5,018 nt of DNA from positions 1 through 5,018 of the forward strand of contig JANYBI010000365.1 in the NCBI GenBank assembly GCA_025360875.1, written 5' to 3'. Shown here piece after piece: positions 1-5,018 of this stretch (positions within the stretch are counted from its first letter, which is position 1; each line of letters opens with the position of its first letter). The notes under the pieces were generated by a model. That model did no database searches and was not told the DNA's origin. It was given only the letters and a program-made list of their open reading frames with translations. The translations under genes were made by a program, and so were the position numbers. This stretch comes from Lentisphaerota bacterium. GTDB taxonomy: Bacteria; Verrucomicrobiota; Lentisphaeria; Victivallales; GWF2-50-93.

Positions 1-1401
1 GACTGTGCGGCGTGCGACCTTGAGACCGTCCTTCAGTAACATTTCGGCGATTGTCTTGTCGGAGAGCGGTTTTGCGGTGTCTTCCCTCGAAATGAAATCC
101 TTTATCTTTTCCATTATGCTACGATTTGACAGGACTTCGCCATCGTCGGCCTTGAATCCGGTCGAGAAGAAATATTTGAATTCGAGGAGCCCGTTCGGTG
201 TCAGCATAAACTTGTTGGCGATGGCACGGCTTACTGTCGTCTCATGGATTCCAAGTTTGTCTGCAACCTGCTGCATGGTCAGAGGCCTCAGGGATTCGAC
301 ACCCTTTTCCAGGAAATCGTACTGTGTGTCAACGATCACTTCGGCTATGCTTTTGATCGTGCTCTGGCGCTGCGAAAGGCTCCTGATCAGGGATTTCCCC
401 TGGATAAGCTTGCTTTTGATATAATCCTTGGTCTCTTCGGAGGTGTCAGGATTTTCCAGCAATCCCAGATAGAACTGCGAAATCCGCAGTTTCGGAAAAT
501 TATCGCTCTTAGTTGTGACCATATATTTGTCATCGCGCTTTTCAACTGTGACTTCCGGGATCACAAAGATCGGATTGTTGGGTGAAATGGAAAGTCCGGG
601 ATATGGGTTCAAGGAACGTATTTCAGCGAGAAGCTCGTTGAGTTTAACCATCGAAATCTTCATTTTTCTGGCAATCTGCGGAAGCTTGTTCTGTCCGGCT
701 TCTGCGAGGTGCGACCTTACCAGCTCCGCCGCCAGTGTCTTCAATTTGCCGCGGGCTTTCATCTGGAGGAGGAGACATTCCCGCAGATCCCTGGCGGCAA
801 TTCCAGGAGGATCGAAAGCCTGTACGAACTCAAGCACCTTCTCCATTTCCTTGACAGATGCATTGCATGCGGTTGCGAGATCCCCGAGATGGCTTCTGAG
901 ATAGCCCTGCTCATCGACGCTACCTATGATAAGTTCAGCGATCTCCCTTGTCCTGCCGTCGGCTTCCGACAGCTTCAACTGGTCGAGGAGCTGTTCCTGA
1001 AGGGATGCCTCGTCAGTGAGGGATTCGAAGAAATGCTGGCGCTTCTCGTCGTCATCGGTGGAGAACTGGCGTTTTGAATGTGATGGTACCAGGAAGTTCT
1101 GCCAGGAGTCGGAAAGCTGGACGAGTTCCGAGATTTCGCGGTCGGTCCTGTCTGATTCGCTGGCGTGTTCGGAGTCATCGCCGTCTTTGTCAGATGATGA
1201 ATCTGTGAGTACGTCGCCCGCGAGCTCTTCGCCTCCGGGCTTTTCCTGTTCGAGGACGGGATTGTTCTGGAGTTCCTGGCTGACCTTCATCTGGAGTTCA
1301 AGCAGCGGGGCGACAAGGATTTCCAGGGACTGGATCTGCTGTGGAGCCAGGATCTGTTCCTGTTTAAGCTGCTGTGATTGAAATAAGCCTTGCTCTGCCA
1401 T
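1..1401 (-). CDS. rpoN: RNA polymerase sigma-54 factor RpoN (C-terminus cut by window edge)
   Basis: Sigma-54 binds core RNA polymerase and directs it to -24/-12 promoters, where open-complex formation needs an AAA+ enhancer-binding activator. The minus strand is open for 467 codons from the ATG at 1401-1399 to the window edge. Seen in order: a Gln/Leu-rich Region I (about residues 1-50, ending NNPVLE), which is the activator-responsive part; an acidic Region II (about 51-90); the core-binding region starting with LQEQLLDQL (134-142) and containing the family motif FDPPGIAARDLREC (196-209) and LNPYPG (264-269); a helix-turn-helix, LTMQQVADKLGIHETTVSRAI (about 374-394), that contacts the -12 element; and the start of the RpoN box, ARRTV (463-467), which recognises the -24 element. 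The box is normally ARRTVAKYRE, so roughly 15-25 residues lie beyond position 1. The Shine-Dalgarno sequence is weak: AGGA lies 15 nt before the ATG. The gene diverges from the hydrolase gene at 1551. Family assignment is essentially certain. Confidence 0.97.
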   Translation of the reverse strand, partial: MAEQGLFQSQQLKQEQILAPQQIQSLEILVAPLLELQMKVSQELQNNPVLEQEKPGGEELAGDVLTDSSSDKDGDDSEHASESDRTDREISELVQLSDSWQNFLVPSHSKRQFSTDDDEKRQHFFESLTDEASLQEQLLDQLKLSEADGRTREIAELIIGSVDEQGYLRSHLGDLATACNASVKEMEKVLEFVQAFDPPGIAARDLRECLLLQMKARGKLKTLAAELVRSHLAEAGQNKLPQIARKMKISMVKLNELLAEIRSLNPYPGLSISPNNPIFVIPEVTVEKRDDKYMVTTKSDNFPKLRISQFYLGLLENPDTSEETKDYIKSKLIQGKSLIRSLSQRQSTIKSIAEVIVDTQYDFLEKGVESLRPLTMQQVADKLGIHETTVSRAIANKFMLTPNGLLEFKYFFSTGFKADDGEVLSNRSIMEKIKDFISREDTAKPLSDKTIAEMLLKDGLKVARRTV

Positions 1402-1550
1402 TGTGAATTCTCAAAATCCTGTTATTTTACAGTTCACTAAAATAAAAACTGATTTCATCCGTATTATATATTAATATAGCCAGTGTTTTCATTTAAGCTA
1501 AAATATTAAGGTAAACTCTGGAAATCTACACAAGGCAAATGAAATAAATC
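1402..1550. promoter_or_regulatory. AT-rich divergent intergenic region between rpoN and the hydrolase gene
   Basis: This 149-bp spacer must carry the transcription and translation start signals of both flanking genes. It is much richer in A/T than the coding DNA on either side, especially at 1436-1512. On the minus strand a perfect TATAAT lies at 1468-1463, with a poor -35 (TGAAAA, 1491-1486) 17 bp upstream. This would give an rpoN leader of about 55 nt. On the plus strand TATATT (1467-1472) and TAATAT (1472-1477) are possible -10 elements but have no convincing -35. No sigma-54-type GG...GC promoter was found. The promoter assignments are guesses by eye. Only the compositional contrast and the divergent layout are directly seen. 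Confidence 0.45.
1467..1478. repeat. Perfect 12-bp palindrome in the divergent spacer
   Basis: TATATTAATATA is its own reverse complement and sits near the middle of the rpoN/hydrolase spacer. It overlaps the possible -10 elements for both directions. It could be a small operator, but in such an AT-rich stretch a palindrome of this kind can easily arise by chance. The symmetry is certain; a function is not shown. Confidence 0.4.
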
Positions 1551-2333
1551 ATGGGTTTGGGGATAACGATACTTGGGAGCGGGAGCCGTGGCAATGCGAT
1601 TCTCGTGCATAATGAGAGAAATGCGATACTTGTGGATGCCGGATTCAGCCGGAAGGAACTTCTCGCCAGGATATCGGCCTGCGGAATCGATCCCAGGACA
1701 ATAAGGGCCCTGGTCATAAGCCATGAACACGGTGACCATGTGAACGGTGCCAGGCTTTTTTCCGATGAGCTCAACGTGCCGACGTATGTGACTTTCAAGA
1801 CCGCCACACGGCTTGAGGCGGCAAGGAAACTCGGGAAGAAGAAAATTTTATTTGAAACTGGCACAATGTTCGATATCGGGGAATTCCAGGTGAGAGCGTT
1901 TTCAGTGCCCCACGATGCCGCCGATCCTGTCGGATTTGTGATCAATTCGGACGGTGCCAGGATAGGGATAGCGACCGATCTTGGACATATCAATTCCCTC
2001 TGCGCGCAGAGACTGAGGGACTGTGATGCGCTTGTTCTGGAAAGCAACCATGACGTGGAGATGCAGCAGAGATCCGAGAGAAGTCCCTCGCTCAAGCAGC
2101 GTGTCTTAGGCAGACATGGACATCTTAGCAACGATGATGCGATAAGTGCGCTTGAACAGCTTGTGACCGAAAGGACAAAAATCGTATTTCTCGTCCATTT
2201 GAGCAGCGACTGCAACGAATGCGACCTTGTTTTGAGAGCCGCAAGAAGCAAATTGGATGGTATTGGAAGGAAAGATGTCCAGCTTGCCGTTGTCCTCCAG
2301 GACAAAGCTTCGCAGACATTTTGGGTTTCATGA
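1551..2333 (+). CDS. yycJ: YycJ/WalJ-family MBL-fold metallohydrolase
   Basis: This is a 260-residue cytoplasmic metallo-beta-lactamase-fold protein with no signal peptide or membrane segment. It opens with the strand/loop GSGSRGNA (9-16). The metal-binding motif HEHGDH (58-63) gives ligands H58, H60, D62 and H63. Further expected ligands are H121 (in PHDAADP) and D143 (in TDLGH). The family-specific ESNHDVEM (164-171), GHLSN (190-194) and HLSSDCN (216-222) separate it from lactamases, glyoxalases and RNase Z. The length matches Bacillus YycJ, about 264 residues as recalled. YycJ/WalJ proteins are described as DNA-directed nucleases linked to DNA repair, and in Firmicutes they sit with the walRK two-component genes. 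No such neighbours occur here, so the physiological role is inferred from family only. The start is firm: an in-frame TAA at 1545-1547 precedes this ATG. The Shine-Dalgarno sequence is poor, with AAGG 15 nt upstream. It ends with TGA, 72 bp before the kinase gene. Confidence 0.93.
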   Translation: MGLGITILGSGSRGNAILVHNERNAILVDAGFSRKELLARISACGIDPRTIRALVISHEHGDHVNGARLFSDELNVPTYVTFKTATRLEAARKLGKKKILFETGTMFDIGEFQVRAFSVPHDAADPVGFVINSDGARIGIATDLGHINSLCAQRLRDCDALVLESNHDVEMQQRSERSPSLKQRVLGRHGHLSNDDAISALEQLVTERTKIVFLVHLSSDCNECDLVLRAARSKLDGIGRKDVQLAVVLQDKASQTFWVS

Positions 2334-2405
2334 TTTAAAATCGCCGAAACAATGCTAAATTAACAGTTTTACAAAATTTAACGGATTAACCGGTAATATT
2401 CGGAT
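2334..2405 (+). promoter_or_regulatory. AT-rich gap with possible promoter for the kinase gene
   Basis: This 72-bp spacer has no hairpin followed by a T-run, so no intrinsic terminator is seen after the hydrolase gene and read-through into the kinase gene is plausible. A good -35-like hexamer, TTTACA (2368-2373, five of six matches to TTGACA), is followed after 18 bp by a weak -10, GGTAAT (2392-2397), or after 20 bp by TAATAT (2394-2399). Either would start transcription within a few bases of the ATG at 2406. The sequence TTAAC occurs three times (2360, 2378, 2386) without regular spacing. The promoter call is tentative. Confidence 0.3.
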
Positions 2406-5018
2406 ATGGCGGAAGACTTTAAAAAGGATGAACAGGAAAATTTCAAGCAGACGCAGAAATCTTCTGCGATGCCTGTTTCCGATGACTCTGAAGATCAGAA
2501 AAAGCAAAAGACCAACATCAAGATACCGGCGCCTGCGCCTCGGGGTGTAGGAAACACAGCGGTGCCCGTAGAGTCTGAAGAGCAGAAAAAGATAAAGACG
2601 AATATCAAGATACCGGCGCCTGCGCCCAAACCCAAGGGCACGGGAAATGTCCCCGCCGCTGAAGATCCCGATGAACCGATTTCCTCAGAGACAATTTCAA
2701 TCAAAAGAAGTTCGCTGGTCCTGAAGAAACCTGAGAAGGAGGAAGTCAAGCAAGTTGAAGTGCCTCCTGAGAAACGCCTCTGCAAAATCACCTGTTACAA
2801 ATGCGCCCAGAAACTCGATCTGACCGAGCTTGAGCCGTTCTCGAAAGTCAACTGCCCGTCATGCAACGTTGAGATCATTGTTCCGAAATGGTTTGACAAC
2901 TATCTCCTCGAGGAACCGGGCGGAGTAGGCGGTATGGCCGTCGTCTACAGGGCGCTCGATCTGACACTCGACAGGGAAGTCGCGATAAAGGTCCTTAATC
3001 CCGATGTCGCCAGCCAGACCGAGAAGTCGCATCTTTTCCTGCATGAGGCCAGGACGGCCGCAACTGTCAACCATTATGCCGTCCTGCCGATTTACACATG
3101 CGGTGAGTTTGAAGGCCAGCCATACATCGTCATGCAGTTCATGGATGGCGGTTCGTTGGACAAGAGGATCGACGAGAACAAGGATCAGATGCCGATAAAC
3201 GACGTTGTCAAATGGGTAAGGGACGTAGCTGAAGGCCTCGACAACGCGAGGCGGCATGGGATAATCCACCATGACATAAAGCCCGCCAACATAATGATGG
3301 ACAAGGACGGGAACGTGAAGGTCGGTGATTTTGGAATCGCCCAGGCGATCAGGGATTCGCGCTCGGAGTCGATCGCCAAACTTACCAAGTCATGGGCAAG
3401 CCCCCATTACGTGAGCCCTGAGAAGGTGCTTGAAGGCAAGGAAGACCACATGGGCGACATCTACAGCCTCGGAGCATCCTTCTACCAGCTCCTCACAAAA
3501 AAGACTCCGTTCGACAAGGAGGATATTGACGAACTCGTAAGGGTCAGGACTGTGGAGGATCCGCCGCCCCCGAAGAAATTCAGGTCGGAAATTCCGCAGA
3601 CAATTTCCGATCTCATAATGAAGATGCTGTGCCGGAAGCCGGAGACCAGGCCGACCTATAGGGATATCGTGAACTGCCTGAACATCTTCATAAAGGAAAA
3701 TGACAAGAAGAAGGAAGCCAAGGAAAAGCATGTGCGGAAGAATGTCCCCTCCCTGCTGAAGAATGCTGCCAAGGCGTTCGGTGAAACGCCCGGGGAATCG
3801 ATCAGCCAGCCTAAGAAGAATCCGTTGGTGTCGATTGGCATACATGCGGCAATTTCATTCGTAATGCTCCTTGGAGCTTTCATACTCTGGCAGAGCGGTG
3901 CATTGGACAAGTTCCTCTACAAGGGCGGCAGGATGCCCAAGGATTTCGTAGCCGACGCCACGATGATGTTCAGGATCGGCGACTGCAAGGAGGCGGGTAA
4001 GATCGCGGAACGGGTGCTTAATGACGGAACGGCGAGGATAGCGGCAAGGAAACAGGCCGGGCTCCAGCTGGCTTTAGCGAAATACCTTTCAAATGATCCC
4101 GAAGCCAAGAAAGAGGCGGCCTCCATATATGAGAAGCTCATCGCCGCCAATGTCAGCGAGGAGGATTCGTATCTTGAGATACTGAGGTTCCTCGGGGGCT
4201 CGTCTTCATCTTCAACAAGCCTTAAGGACAGGATTCAAGTGGATGAGAACAGGTACTTCGAGGTCATTGCCGCCCAGGCGCTCTACATAAGGATGATTTA
4301 CGACAAGGGCTCTTGTGTCGAACTTATGAGCTCCTCCAATAATTATATGAGCCTGTTGCTGAATGTGCCTGAAGAGTTCTGGGGGGCCGCATGGAAGGAC
4401 AGGGTTCCCCTGTGGAAGGAATGGACTGAAATGGCGAAGGGAGAGCCGGCAAAGCTTGAGGAATGCGTTTCGGATTATAAGCTTGACATCAAGGACGTGA
4501 AGCCAAACAAGACTGCCGCTCCCGGCGATAAGAATTCTGGAAAGACCGGTCCTGTAGATACTGCTCCCGTCGCAAACAACGTAGAAGCGAAGACGAATGA
4601 GAAGATCAATACGGCGTTTGACGATGCCGCTACACCGGAGAGTGTGAAGAGCCTCAACTTGAGCGGGTTGACTCCTGATATGCTCAGGCAGCTCCATGCC
4701 TTCGCATCCGCAAGACCCCGCCCGGACGATTACAATTTCAGCCAGGGCGCCTTCAACTCATATTTGCAGGGCATTCCTGAGGACAAGAGGACCGTTGAGG
4801 ATGGCAGGTTCAAGCAGGTGAGCGGAATCAAGAACTACATAGCCAGCCTTATGGAGAGGAATTCCTATGACAAGCCCCTGAGGCTCAAGGATGGCAGGAC
4901 TGTCAATGGTGGAATCATGGTCAATCCCAAATATGTATCCATAAAGGGCAGGGGTGGCAAATTCGACCGCGTCGAATGGAGTTTCATTCCTCCGGACCAG
5001 ATTGCCCAGATTCTCGAG
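2406..5018 (+). CDS. Membrane-anchored Hanks-type Ser/Thr protein kinase with N-terminal zinc-ribbon-like motif (C-terminus cut)
   Basis: The frame is open for 871 codons to the window edge. It probably phosphorylates Ser/Thr of unknown targets. Domains: a charged Lys/Pro-rich tail (1-118) with a duplicated KTNIKIPAPAP block; CxxC pairs C130/C133 and C150/C153, plus C126, resembling a zinc ribbon; then the kinase fold (about 165-430). Kinase landmarks are the glycine loop GGVGGMAVVY (172-181), catalytic K195 in VAIK, E214, the loop HHDIKPAN (288-295) with D290, K292 and N295, DFG (308-310), SPE in place of APE (337-339), D351 and R415. H289 replaces the usual Arg of HRD. One hydrophobic helix (about 474-495) follows a Lys-rich juxtamembrane stretch, which puts the kinase inside and the rest outside by the positive-inside rule. 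The outer part has a TPR-like helical stretch (about 515-585), a Pro/Ala/Lys/Asn linker (about 700-735) and a compact C-terminal module with GRxVNGG (830-836) and VEW (856-858). An in-frame TAA at 2394 supports this ATG; Met22 is an alternative start. There is no clear Shine-Dalgarno sequence. No PASTA repeats are visible in the part present. Confidence 0.93.
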   Translation, partial: MAEDFKKDEQENFKQTQKSSAMPVSDDSEDQKKQKTNIKIPAPAPRGVGNTAVPVESEEQKKIKTNIKIPAPAPKPKGTGNVPAAEDPDEPISSETISIKRSSLVLKKPEKEEVKQVEVPPEKRLCKITCYKCAQKLDLTELEPFSKVNCPSCNVEIIVPKWFDNYLLEEPGGVGGMAVVYRALDLTLDREVAIKVLNPDVASQTEKSHLFLHEARTAATVNHYAVLPIYTCGEFEGQPYIVMQFMDGGSLDKRIDENKDQMPINDVVKWVRDVAEGLDNARRHGIIHHDIKPANIMMDKDGNVKVGDFGIAQAIRDSRSESIAKLTKSWASPHYVSPEKVLEGKEDHMGDIYSLGASFYQLLTKKTPFDKEDIDELVRVRTVEDPPPPKKFRSEIPQTISDLIMKMLCRKPETRPTYRDIVNCLNIFIKENDKKKEAKEKHVRKNVPSLLKNAAKAFGETPGESISQPKKNPLVSIGIHAAISFVMLLGAFILWQSGALDKFLYKGGRMPKDFVADATMMFRIGDCKEAGKIAERVLNDGTARIAARKQAGLQLALAKYLSNDPEAKKEAASIYEKLIAANVSEEDSYLEILRFLGGSSSSSTSLKDRIQVDENRYFEVIAAQALYIRMIYDKGSCVELMSSSNNYMSLLLNVPEEFWGAAWKDRVPLWKEWTEMAKGEPAKLEECVSDYKLDIKDVKPNKTAAPGDKNSGKTGPVDTAPVANNVEAKTNEKINTAFDDAATPESVKSLNLSGLTPDMLRQLHAFASARPRPDDYNFSQGAFNSYLQGIPEDKRTVEDGRFKQVSGIKNYIASLMERNSYDKPLRLKDGRTVNGGIMVNPKYVSIKGRGGKFDRVEWSFIPPDQIAQILE
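2487..2540 (+). repeat. In-frame repeat, copy 1 (kinase N-terminal tail)
   Basis: First copy of a 54-bp unit repeated at an 87-bp period. It encodes residues 28-45 of the kinase, ending KTNIKIPAPAP. It matches the second copy at 48 of 54 bases and 16 of 18 residues, with a 23-base identical core. The unit is rich in Lys, Pro and Ala and is probably a disordered, positively charged segment ahead of the zinc-ribbon-like motif. Confidence 0.85.
2574..2627 (+). repeat. In-frame repeat, copy 2 (kinase N-terminal tail)
   Basis: Second copy of the 54-bp unit, encoding residues 57-74. Residue changes against copy 1 are D30 to E59 and Q34 to I63. Three of the six base differences are silent third-position changes, which fits an in-frame duplication under protein-level constraint. 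The DNA between the copies encodes a Gly/Val/Asn/Pro-containing spacer (residues 46-56). Confidence 0.85.

Noticed and set aside
223..240. TGGCAC sequence resembling a sigma-54 -24 element
   Set aside because: It lies inside the rpoN coding region and lacks the TTGC -12 partner at the right distance. Similar partial matches at about 1859 and 3836 also fail.
5..1077. Several overlapping plus-strand open frames within rpoN (5-424, 244-585, 515-904, 709-1077)
   Set aside because: They lie opposite a continuous sigma-54 reading frame that matches the family throughout. None has a plausible domain or start context.
1419..1432. CTGT/ACAG inverted repeat in the rpoN leader
   Set aside because: It has only four base pairs with a six-base loop, too weak to be a regulatory hairpin or terminator.
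1526..2305. Long minus-strand open frame (259 codons) opposite the hydrolase gene
   Set aside because: It is Ser/Leu-rich with no recognisable motif, while the plus strand encodes a full MBL-fold protein with all metal ligands. It is an antisense shadow.
2365..2378. TTTT-AC-AAAA inverted repeat after the hydrolase gene, considered as a terminator
   Set aside because: The stem is only A-T pairs with a two-base loop and no following T-run, so it cannot form a stable intrinsic terminator.
2859..4697. Minus-strand open frames opposite the kinase gene (2859-3272, 3390-3845, 4212-4697)
   Set aside because: The plus frame carries all kinase motifs and an uninterrupted extracytoplasmic region. The antisense translations have no coherent domain.
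1..5018. Mobile element, CRISPR, toxin-antitoxin or phage-defence content
   Set aside because: No terminal inverted repeats, transposase, integrase, direct-repeat array or small gene pair was found. All coding sequence belongs to three housekeeping or signalling-type genes.

Overview
The window holds three protein-coding genes, two of them cut by the window edges, on about 5 kb of moderate-GC bacterial DNA with short AT-rich spacers. No tRNA, rRNA, CRISPR array, transposon or integration signature is visible. It reads as ordinary chromosomal sequence. The most unusual element is the architecture of a large membrane-anchored protein kinase.

Layout. (1) Positions 1-1401, minus strand: rpoN, the sigma-54 factor, complete at its N-terminus and cut by the left window edge inside the C-terminal RpoN box. 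(2) Positions 1402-1550: an AT-rich divergent spacer with weak promoter-like sequences and a perfect 12-bp palindrome. (3) Positions 1551-2333, plus strand: a YycJ/WalJ-family metallo-beta-lactamase-fold hydrolase with its metal ligands intact. (4) Positions 2334-2405: a 72-bp AT-rich gap with a possible promoter very close to the next start codon. (5) Positions 2406 to the right edge (5018), plus strand: a Hanks-type serine/threonine kinase. It has a Lys/Pro-rich repeated N-terminus, a four-cysteine zinc-ribbon-like motif directly before the kinase fold, one transmembrane helix, and a long C-terminal region that should lie outside the cytoplasm. Its end is beyond the window.

Organism. A complete sigma-54, a YycJ-type hydrolase and a large transmembrane Hanks-type kinase with a zinc-ribbon-like N-terminus would fit a Gram-negative bacterium of the Planctomycetes-Verrucomicrobia-Chlamydiae group, for example Lentisphaerota/Kiritimatiellota. 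This is inference from architecture and style, not a phylogenetic result, and confidence is low.

How the genes relate. rpoN diverges from the other two, which lie in the same direction and may share a transcript. No pathway obviously joins the three: sigma-54 directs activator-dependent transcription, YycJ-like proteins are metal-dependent nucleases or hydrolases, and the kinase looks like a membrane signalling receptor. None of the three start codons has a strong Shine-Dalgarno sequence at normal spacing.
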